A stretch of DNA of 64,000 nucleotides from Notospermus geniculatus (lineage: Eukaryota; Nemertea; Pilidiophora; Heteronemertea; Lineidae). The notes beneath the pieces were generated by a model. That model worked only from the letters and a program-made list of their open reading frames with translations, had not been told where the DNA came from and made no database searches. Positions within the stretch are counted from its first letter, which is position 1, and every line of letters starts with the position of its first letter. The position numbers were made by a program, and so were the translations under genes. Below, piece after piece: positions 42,547 through 64,000 of the stretch. Location: the NCBI GenBank assembly GCA_002633025.1, contig NMRB01000057.1, forward strand, positions 339,704 to 403,703. Direction: 5' to 3'.

Positions 42547-45500
42547 ATGACTGATCCAGACGCTAACTTTTATCAGACTGCTGTTCAAAACTTCATTGAG
42601 TATCTACGGATCAAAACGGTTCAGCCAGAGCCTGATTATGGTGAGAGAATTCAGTAGAAGAGAGCGAACCGAATCGAGTGTGGTAGGCCTACCGTAATAG
42701 TGTCACTCTTCACTCAGTCACTGTCTCACTGGTGTAAGAGGAATGGCAGTCCTTGGAATGCATGTCCGAGTTACAATAGTCTACCATTAAGATTAAGGTT
42801 ATCCAAATGCCATGGTTTCTATAGCCTTATACTAGTTATCACTCGTCGTACAATAAACTGGACTATTTTTCTTGAGGCATCCTTGTAATACCAATGCCGC
42901 GGGCCGGTGATGATGGGCGGTAGGCCTTGGAGGAATTTATTCCTCCAAGGGTAGGCCAAGAAGCCCGAGAATCAAGCTGTGTGAGGTCATGATTCACGTC
43001 ATTTACAAGAGAGTGAGTCCATATCGCCCACGACCCCCAGGCTAGTAGGCTACTACCTATCCCATCCTAACCAACATTAGAGCAATGATTGTGCATTAGG
43101 CATGTTGCCTTCCGTTTTACTATTTGTCACAACCTTCTTTTCTAGATGGCGCTGTTGTCTTTCTCAAAAAGATGGCATCAGAACTTCAGCTCCCACTTGA
43201 AGTTATACGTGTAAGTTTTTGGCTACTGTCATGACTCTGTTCTATCTTGATTCGTATGTCTGTGAGATTCTCTTTGGATTATCTAGGGCCTGCCATGTCT
43301 ACAGATATCACATTAATGGTGAAATGCTTTTTTTATCCAGATTACCCCAAAGCATCCAGTGGTTGTGATCACGTGGGAGGGAACAGACCCATCTCTTCCT
43401 TCAGTTATGCTAAATTCTCATATCGATGTGGTTCCTGTCTTTCCGGTGTGTATATCCTAAGGCTGCTGGCTGCTGACGATGACAACCTCATGTTTGAGGA
43501 CTTTAAGTTCACATTTGCGAAGTTCATGTTTGTCAGAGCTGCTTAGTATATCCACTGATATCACCACAATACTACAGAGACATTTCCTGGGCTCTTTAAA
43601 ACTATTGCCTGTGCAATTATCACATAAGCCAGTAATCTGGGACAACACAAAACTACAAGATACATTTTGTATTTATAAACTCTTGTTTCTTGTTTTAGGA
43701 ACATTGGATATGTGATCCATTTGAGGCGATGAAGGATAAAGATGGAAATATCTATGCCAGAGGATCCCAGGATATGAAATGCGTGGGGATACAGTAAGTG
43801 ATCTGGATTTGACCCATATCGCTGGGATAATTTAAAGAGAACAATACAGGATAATCATGTAGATTCTCTCCTTAAATTCAATCATGTGACATGGAAGCTG
43901 TTCTTCTTTCCTATCTAGGTATATTGAAGCCATCAGGAAATTCAAGAATGAAGGCCGTCGATTCAAGAGGACAATTCATATGACATTTGTGCCTGGTGAG
44001 CATATCTACTTTTTTTAGATGGCATGAAAGAATTCATGGAGCACAAGATGACTTTTATTCAACATTACAGTCAATCTTAACAATCTTACATGTGTGTAAT
44101 CTGATCTCACCACTATGTACCGTAGTTTTTGTCAGTCTGATCGAGTCATACATGTACACGTAGTTTCTTTCAGATGAAGAAATAGGGGGTCATGAAGGCA
44201 TGGAGAAGTGGCTTAAGATGGATTCTTTCATAAAGTTAAATGTTGGTTTTGCAATGGATGAAGGTAAGATCTGTCACTGGGAGCTATTTAGGACTGTATC
44301 CAGCCTCTGAACTCTCTGACTGGGGGCATACATGTAATGCAATTCAATTCATCCATCCATTTCTAGGTTTGGCTAATGAGACGGATGAGTTCATGGTGTA
44401 TTATGGCGAAAGGAGTCCTTGGTGTAAGTAGCCTAAGCTGAAAATGGGTAATATAACTGTAAAACATCAAGCAAGAGGAAGTTTGTCTTACTGTCTCAAG
44501 TTTGCTGTCACATCATCAACACAGAAACATTACACACAGAGGTGCCAGCTGATACTGAAGGCTTCATCAATATGCAGAAACAATGCGACTTCCAACCATG
44601 ATAATGCAATGGTGCTGTACATTTAACTGTGCTTCTACATTGTACTTGGCTATTATCCTACTTTGTTTTCTTACAGGGATGGTTATTACTTGCCCAGGTG
44701 CACCGGGTCATGGGTCAAGATTCATCGAAGACACTGCTGCAGAAAAAGCAGTATGTTGCTTTCATGTTCCTTGCACATTACATTCCTTTGTTTCTATTTC
44801 TATGGGATTCATGAGACTTTCTTACACCAAATATCATCAGATCAACACCTGATTTTGACTTTGAGATTTTTTCTTTCTTTCAAATTCAGCAAAAAGTGAT
44901 CAACTCCTTCCTAGCATTTCGGGACAGTGAACTGAAGAGGTTGCAATCAAATCCTGACATAACCCTAGGAGATGTGACTACCACCAATATGACAATCATG
45001 AAGGTAAAGGTTTTGTCACCTCTGCCTTTGTGACGACGTTCTTGGGTTTGCTTTACTGTGCCTGTCGCTTCTGAAGTCGTGTCGTGGGTTTGATTATCAC
45101 AAAGAGGCATTCCTCAGATGAGAAAGTAACCAGATGCTGGCATATTTTTCTCAAAGACATTTCATCCCCGATACTGATGTCATGCAACACAATCGTTTTA
45201 CAGATATGGGGCAAAACGATGCCATGTTTAGTCCAGGATAATGTTCAGTCACTATCCTTTCTGTTCCTTTCCCTTTCCTATAGGGTGGTGTACAGATGAA
45301 TGTTGTACCTGCTGAATTCAAAGTTGGTAGGTATCACAATTTTCAAGGTTTTCTGTCCAGCCTCACCTTAGAAACTCTCATACAGGTAGCTTTAGAGACA
45401 TGTAGCCATAACAACAAAATTTGTGCGCATGTGACAGAGTGCATCAAGATATGCATCCTTAACGAACCATGTCAATTTCCTGAACTTGTTTGTGGATTTC

Positions 45501-46415
45501 AGGTTTTGACATGAGGATATCCCCAACTGTCAACCTTACTGAACTTGAAAAACAAATCAACCAATGGTGCAAGGATGCTGGTGACGATGTCACCTTGGAG
45601 TTCGTACAAGTAAGACAAGTCTACTTAAAACCAAATAAATCTTACATTGCAAGTTTCAGTGGATCTTAGTTGTTGAGCAAACTGATCAACTTGTCGTCAG
45701 GAGCATCCACTGCTCCTTGCTCTTTTCTCCCCGTGATTGAAGATTATTTACTGATCAAAGGATCACCTCTTATTGGGCATCTATTTCAGAAAAATATGAA
45801 CCAAAAGACGACTGACATCACCGACTTCAATCCCTGGTGGAAAGCATTCAGTGGTTCATGCAAAAAAATGTAAGTTTTGTGATCCTTCTCTATTCTGATA
45901 TGAAAAATACATGTACCGGTACCAACAATTTGGTTAGTCCCATAGCTGTCAAACATTGGTACCATCTCCTGTGACCAAAAAATCCTACATTTTGTTTCTA
46001 TGTACGGAAGTACATGTGGCTTCATTATTGCCATTTAAGGGGCCTGAAGATAAAACCAACCATATTCCCGGCAGCAACAGACAGTCGTTATCTCAGGGAG
46101 GTAAGTGTGCAATGATGCAACATACTATTACCAAGAAATAATTATGCTGAAGTAGATAATGAATAACAAGTTCAAACAGGATGATAATGAACATGAGAGA
46201 TCCAAACAAGTAGTCTGTGCCTGTGTGATGCACTTTTAGATTTCACCAATACATTTGTTGTCTTTTTTCAGGCGGACTATCCGGCTATAGGATTCTCGCC
46301 GATGAACAACACCCCAGTGCTACTCCACGATCACAACGAGTTTCTCAATGAGACGATTTTCAAGCGAGGCATAGACATCTACTGCCAAATAATCCCAGAC
46401 ATTGCAAATGTCTGA
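42547..46415 (+). CDS. ACY1: Aminoacylase-1 (N-acyl-L-amino-acid amidohydrolase)
   Basis: Cytosolic zinc metallopeptidase (M20 family) that hydrolyses N-acetylated amino acids. Fourteen plus-strand exons join in phase: 42547-42640, 43146-43210, 43341-43445, 43699-43793, 43919-43995, 44174-44263, 44367-44423, 44677-44750, 44890-45003, 45284-45326, 45503-45609, 45790-45869, 46040-46100 and 46272-46415, giving 401 residues (human 408). All zinc ligands and catalytic residues fall at the human numbers: H80 and D82 ([10 protein letters not shown]), D113 (RGSQDMK), E147/E148 (DEEIGGH), H206 (GHGSRF) and H373 (LLHDHNE). The N-terminus ([16 protein letters not shown]) and ERSPWW also match. It looks intact and active. 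An AATAAA at 46834-46839 probably ends the transcript. It starts head to head with the ASB3-like gene, about 820 bases away. Confidence 0.96.
42926..42949. repeat. 24-bp perfect hairpin, copy 2 (copy 1 at 35273-35296)
   Basis: The same 24 bases as 35273-35296, in the first ACY1 intron, flanked by a further short inverted pair (GTAGGCCTTGG and CCAAGGGTAGG). Confidence 0.85.
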
Positions 46416-46833
46416 AGATGAAGAAACTGATTTGTGTGTTGTATGCTGTCAGCCACTTGAGGGCAAGGGAAAATACTTGTAGGCAAGTTTGTTAGGAATG
46501 AATGATTAAAATCATTGATCACACATATACGTTTTGAGTTCGGTATACATTATTTCCATCAATCTGTATAATTGGGGAGCAATGGATTACAAACATGCAC
46601 AGAGTTTTAAAATATTGCCATGACAGGCATGAGACGATCATGATTCTATGAACTGATGTGTCATTATCAAGAGCACGCTGACAGCTACAGGTACATGAAG
46701 AGAAATTCGCATGCAACATTAGATTTACTATGTATAACAAGGAATCTGCTGGTATGAATGGCTATCGAATGATTTTCTTCTAAAGCAATGACTGCCACCT
46801 CAATGTATTAGGAGTGTTATCCTTATTATTTGA

Positions 46834-46839
46834 AATAAA
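46834..46839 (+). promoter_or_regulatory. Polyadenylation signal of ACY1
   Basis: AATAAA about 420 bases after the ACY1 stop, the first good signal downstream. Confidence 0.6.
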
Positions 46840-47291
46840 TCATAGGTATAAGATGAAATGCGTTTTATCTACTTACCCCAACACAAACTGTGTACATAAC
46901 TTACCTTCAACTGCAAATTTGATGAGATCTCGAAAATGAAACAAGGTGAAAAAATCACATCATGTATACCTCACATTAATACATGCAGCAAATACAAAAG
47001 TACAATCAACATGTACATGTGGGCCCTACCAATGCCATGGGGGAAAATTACATGGCAGTAGCAGTGACGAGAGTTCAGTGTAATGAAGCATGCAAGCTTG
47101 AACTCCTGCAAAACCACCGCCTAATGCAAAATATAAAATTGACACCTTGGGTATACATTGCACTCATTGGACATCAGTCAAGTACTGCTCATTCTGGGGT
47201 CTCTTACTTAGGGTAGACCATGGGGGTGAAAAGTTACAAAACGACAATAAGATAAGACATGACATGTGGCAATAGACTTTCATATTTAGAT

Positions 47292-47297
47292 TTTATT
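47292..47297 (-). promoter_or_regulatory. Candidate polyadenylation signal of BRPF1
   Basis: AATAAA on the minus strand (TTTATT on plus), about 1.5 kb after the BRPF1 stop. The two converging transcripts would then end about 450 bases apart, and 47298-48785 would be the BRPF1 3' UTR. Confidence 0.45.
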
Positions 47298-48785
47298 TAA
47301 AGGAAGAAAGCAATAACACAGCTTGTGTGAGAAAAGAAAGCTCTTTGGAATAGATACATCAACAAATGCAAGTCCACCATAATACATGTAGTCTTTTACA
47401 CTAAGTTTGCCTATGTAATAACTATCATATGAAATGTGGTGTCGACACCGATAGCAGACTACAAGCACAGTGGAATCCTAGCTCAAGATTGAATGTCCTG
47501 CTGTGCACTGCACGTTGAGCAGGCCATTCAATGAAGATGGAATTCACTAATAATGCAATGCATCCTTCCTACAAATAGCTTTAGTAATTCTGACATTGAC
47601 AGACTTGCAATGTCAGCGCCAAGCTATTAATCTGTGCAACAGAAAATCACGAAAGGGGCAAAGCAAAGTACAAAGAGAGTACATGAACTGTACATGTACG
47701 GTATACTCCTCCGATAAATATAAATTAAGTTTGCTCTACAGAATTAACACATGAATATCGTAACACGTAGACGAAGTTGAATAAAATCTGTGGCTACACT
47801 CAGAAAACTGTACATTAGCACAGATTATAACCAGACAACATCAATTTACTGGATCATAATGACATGCGCACGTGGAGCAACGTTTACGAAACAACTTGTA
47901 CTATATATACTTCCATGTAAGAAATAGGCAGTCTGTAAAATGTAGTACCAGTACATGTACACAACGCTACTAAAAATCATCTTTCAAATGAAAAAAAGTC
48001 TTATTTACTAACCTCCGAGTTAGTTTAAAACACTACAAAAACTGACACTTCACATGTGATATTTATCTTTAATCTTAGAACTATCTCTGCCANAGCCTGC
48101 CTGTACATGTCAATTCCCAACATCTATTCCCATTTCCAACTCACAGTAAAAGATAAATAATGTGGTAGTACTCTATTACTCTCGATATTTACAGAACTAC
48201 ATACTATACATACCTTTTTAGCTGCATTATATACCTTTATTCATTTGCTCTCTACTAGCACAAAGAACAGGCATCAACTGTTCTCTACTTGAATACACCA
48301 TACCTACAAAATAGGCTCTGAAAGTCTTATACCCCCTGTTTGTGACCAAACAAAACTGAGTGTGACAAGGAGTATTAGACAGTCATTTCCCTTTTAAACC
48401 AGTCTTCTTAGTCTTGGCATTGTCTCCTTCAGTTAATGGTGAAAGAGAAAATGCCAAGATGAAGCTGGTATTGAAGTCCTGAGCTATGGTCTGGTGAAAT
48501 AAACATTAGCATTTGATTAAATCTTTGCTAGAATGCCTGGCAGTGTAAGCTTAGATCTGGAAAACAGATACTGGCATTCTGCACTGCATAATTTGGTTCT
48601 CCACATCAAATGATGTCATAGACGCATACAGAAAAGGCAGCTGGCAAACCAAAATTTTTTGCAACAAGCACTCTTGTTGATCAAAGTACAGGACCACATT
48701 TCCAAACAAGAACAAGTAGCAGAAGTAATTTGGACAATCTCCTGTTTTCATCCAAAACAGCGCCACTCTGGTTTGTTTTTTATGT

Positions 48786-61085
<12,300 letters not shown>

Positions 61086-61123
61086 CTTGGTAACATTTCA
61101 CTTTCACGGCCTACCGGTAATGT

Positions 61124-62933
61124 CTGAAAAAAGAGAAACAGAATCACATACAACCAGGCACAGAACGAATTTAGAATCCCCGATCGGTGCAGAGGCCTAT
61201 AGGCCTAGCCCTCGGCCTGATCCATTTGATCATGTTCAAGAAGCCATTTTTCGGCATTTCCAATTGTGGGCCTCCAAGTCCATCCAACAAACGACCCAAA
61301 CAGAAGCAGAACAAAGGCCATGGAAATCATAATATGGTGACGGGCGAGACGCGAAGTGCTAGTGAGAACTTGCAGTCTGTACGACTGAACAAAGGCGAAT
61401 CGAATAGCATGATTTCCATGCACAAAAGCAGACCAGCTGTGGGCAGTGTGTGTGTACAAAATGTACACAATACATGCATTGAATATGCAGCGTATTAGCC
61501 TATGCCCGCTATGCATGCGTCGGCGAAGCCGCGATCGAGGACAAAATCAGACAAAGAAACCAGAAAAACTATCAAGATTTATGGAGGATCGCGTCACTCA
61601 TTATACCAACCTTTTGGTTTTCTAGGATCCCTGGTATCTATTCATACCATTGGGTAGAGTTTTTCCCAGGAATTACCAAATTATTTTCGATAAAATTCCA
61701 AACATTCGCACTCCCGAGCTTTCGCTTTTCAGGCGTCTGTATTTACCGGAAGTGCGCAGTTGTTGATAATTTGGCATTCTGCGCATTATCTCGATAAAAT
61801 TATATCGCGGGAAATTTAAATAGAGAGGTTAAGATCTGGTCCGACTCTGACTCCGTCTCCCACTCCGAGGTGTTAAAATTCGGATTTTTCAAGTCGGAGA
61901 TAAATTTACCACCCAAGCAGTAAACACCATTGCTGTGGAAAACCCCGTTAATAGTATGTGATGACGTAGTTCCCCAAAATAACGCTGGAGTCGGGACTCG
62001 GAACGTTATCTTACGTTATCCGTACTGATTCCCGATTCAATCGTGCACATGTGTAATTAATTCACACTGGATTGTAGGGTTACGGCCTAGGCCTACTAAG
62101 TAAAAAATATGTACAGCTGTGAAAGGAATGAACGCGGGTCACCAGGATAATTAAACTGTCCTAGGAACAAATCTTGTCGCTTTAGGCTGCTTTTCCACGA
62201 GACGTATTGCGGACGCGGTTTCGGTGGCGGGAGCGGGTGCGGGTGAAATAGCTAATGGGAAATACGTTGGTTCGATTTTTTTCCACCCGCGCCCGCCTCC
62301 TATTCCGCGCCCGCAAACGCCTCGTGGAAAAGCAGCTTTACGCGTACGCGCCAGTTAAGCCTATTTTGTTGGTGTTTGGTGTCTATTGTTTCCTGTACCG
62401 CCGACCTAAAATTTGCATCAGCGCATCATCCTCCGGGATCATCCTATAGCAATCGGGTACACTTATGTAAGACATCTTATACATCCGTCATAACGGCCAA
62501 TTACCCCTGATTCCCGCCCCACGTTCGTTAAAACGACACGAGAGACAAGACGCAAGATTTTGGAACTAAAACCATTGGCGACAATGGACTGGTTGCCGTC
62601 TTTCGTCACACCCAACAGAATATAATATAGCCACTTGCAGTTTTAAATCTGGCGACAAATGAGGGGAACGGGGTTAAAAATTACTAACCTTTTGCATGGC
62701 AGTTTATGGACACAAAATCAAAATAGCTCAGTGGAAATGTCGCGTCAAGCTCCAATCTGTATGACATTTCCCTTCGCTTTTCTTCATAATCACCTCCCAT
62801 CCGCCATAAAGGTGAGATCGAAGTCCTCAGTCGAAATCGTCGGAAGTCCTCGGGTTTCCGCGGTTTCGTTTGCAAGTTGAGCATTGAGCAAATCACATTT
62901 ATGTACATTATATAGATCTAGTTAGTCAAACAC
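61124..62933. other. BRPF1 5' region and intergenic sequence
   Basis: It probably contains the non-coding first exon and promoter of BRPF1, but I cannot place them. One inverted-repeat element lies at 62185-62336. No coding exon recognised. Confidence 0.4.
62185..62336. mobile_element. GC-rich inverted-repeat element
   Basis: GCTGCTTTTCCACGAG near the left end mirrors CTCGTGGAAAAGCAGC at the right, and GCGGGAGCGGGTGCGGGTG pairs loosely with CACCCGCGCCCGC inside. TTTA lies outside both ends (62181-62184 and 62337-62340), with one unmatched base on the left, a possible target duplication. Confidence 0.6.
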
Positions 62934-64000
62934 TTACGACACATCTACCCTTGCATAGATGTCAGTACGTTTAAAACCGCAAAATAATTTGTCGTAATGT
63001 GGAATCTGGTACAAAATGGAACCCTTTCTGTTCGTTGAGCACTGTCCTCTGACAGTGGCTGATGTATAACGAAACCTAATGTCCGTGTTCAGTTTGTTCA
63101 AAAACTGCTTATTTTTGGTGATCACACTCCTTGGATTGCGACGTACTTCTAAAATATCCAGTAAATAATCTCGATATAGTATAAAATATTGATGAGTCAT
63201 CGGGTGTGAAACTATTTGGATGACAGGATCTTGTTGTTGTAAAGTGAGTGATTGCCTTAATGAGCCTATTTCACTATAGTTGGTGTTCTCCTGGTACAGC
63301 CTAACCTCGACTACATAGGAACCAGTTTTTCTTATTTGGTTGGTGAACTCCATCACCACAAAAGCAAAGTTAGTAGTTTTCGACATCATAATGAAAATTT
63401 TACATGCATGTATTTTTACCATGTTTACCCCTTTACGCCTATCGGTACATGTAACTTCGTTGTGGGTCACGTTAGACAGACTTACAATCACATCATAGGC
63501 AGTCAAGATCACCCTATAGTCGGCTGTCAATATCATTGGACGTTGGGCATCGTTTGCACAGATCAGACAGGCCCGGACACTAACTTCAAGATCTGCAATA
63601 AGACCGCCTTTGGATACTAAGGGGCACAACCGATCGTAAGGCGACGCTAACCTGAAAAACCCTACATTGCCTTTCTTGATGTTAAAGATCAGAAATTTGC
63701 TAAAAGGCCTACGAATGAAATCTGCCATGTGCTTTGTCTTAATCAAAAGATAATCGTTCAAATACAAACATTCAGGACGGACAGCAGCACGTCGAAAGAA
63801 ACTTGAGTTATGAGTTACTCTGTACGTTAGGTAATTTCGTTTGTAAATTATTACCCTGAAATTTGGAATGGGGAATTCCTTGGTGGCCAAAACGGTCTCA
63901 TCAGTGTAATAATTATGCAGAAGCAGTCCTTCACGACATCTGTACTTTATTCGTGGGACGAACTTAGCAGACCCAATATATCGGTACTTAATTTTTCGAG
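62934..64000 (-). CDS. Unrecognised protein, partial coding exon running off the right edge
   Basis: An open minus-strand frame of about 355 codons is still open at the window edge (reading RKIKYRYIGSAKFVPRIKYR, then CREGLLLHNYYTDETVLATK). No internal ATG need be the start. The protein has beta-strand-like alternation (for example MILTADYRVILTAYDVIVSL, then SYVVEVRLYQEN), several cysteines and possible N-glycosylation sites (NSS, NVT, NYS), which suggests an extracellular or lumenal protein. I do not recognise the family. The apparent stop lies in TCGTAAGTG, which is also a good splice donor (GTAAGTG), so the exon may splice onward instead of ending here. Confidence 0.5.
   Translation of the reverse strand, partial: RKIKYRYIGSAKFVPRIKYRCREGLLLHNYYTDETVLATKEFPIPNFRVIIYKRNYLTYRVTHNSSFFRRAAVRPECLYLNDYLLIKTKHMADFIRRPFSKFLIFNIKKGNVGFFRLASPYDRLCPLVSKGGLIADLEVSVRACLICANDAQRPMILTADYRVILTAYDVIVSLSNVTHNEVTCTDRRKGVNMVKIHACKIFIMMSKTTNFAFVVMEFTNQIRKTGSYVVEVRLYQENTNYSEIGSLRQSLTLQQQDPVIQIVSHPMTHQYFILYRDYLLDILEVRRNPRSVITKNKQFLNKLNTDIRFRYTSATVRGQCSTNRKGSILYQIPHYDKLFCGFKRTDIYARVDVS

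Overview
The window is animal nuclear DNA. Its genes have many short exons with GT/AG introns, it is dense in tRNA-derived SINEs and small hairpin-forming transposons, and it has assembly gaps. Gene content (single-copy homologues of IFRD1, HEXIM, RNF123, ADISSP/C20orf27, ASB3, ACY1 and BRPF1) together with abundant TAGGCCTA and TACATGTA words suggests an invertebrate deuterostome, most likely an echinoderm. That last step is inference, not proof. Exons were rebuilt by eye from splice sites, reading phase and remembered human family sequences; no alignment or search was run.

Layout. Bases 1-13.5 kb are repeat-rich and hold only two coding exons (13403-13503 and 9105-9186, minus strand), the start of a secreted or membrane protein that may be a calcium-channel alpha2/delta subunit. 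From 14.3 to 15.4 kb lie a large foldback element, a 208-base gap and a LINE fragment. IFRD1 (minus, 17530-23085) has 12 exons that close into 443 residues, provided one of two copies of a 202-base exon is ignored. Head to head with it is an intronless HEXIM-like gene (plus, 23759-24796). RNF123/KPC1 (minus, 28116-36976) follows; a single N at 34920 hides several exons. Head to head with RNF123 is an intronless ADISSP gene (plus, 37817-38332). An ASB3-like ankyrin/SOCS-box gene (minus, 39892-41727) is head to head with aminoacylase-1 (ACY1, plus, 42547-46415). ACY1 converges on BRPF1 (minus, 48786-61085, 16 coding exons, about 1713 residues). The right edge holds part of an unrecognised coding exon (minus, 62934-64000).

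How the genes relate. This is an ordinary eukaryotic gene neighbourhood, not an operon. Several encode nuclear regulators (HEXIM, a P-TEFb inhibitor; BRPF1, a histone-acetyltransferase scaffold; IFRD1, a transcriptional co-regulator). RNF123 and ASB3 are ubiquitin-ligase components. Three neighbouring pairs start head to head within 670-850 bases, so they may share promoters.

The most unusual structures are a 224-bp perfect palindrome with target-site duplications (26185-26408), a three-level nested insertion near 11.4-11.8 kb, a tandem array of splice-site-bearing 62-bp units inside an IFRD1 intron, a HEXIM homologue with an altered PYNT motif, and two places where single Ns mark serious assembly errors inside genes. 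I did not find a clearly new multi-gene system.
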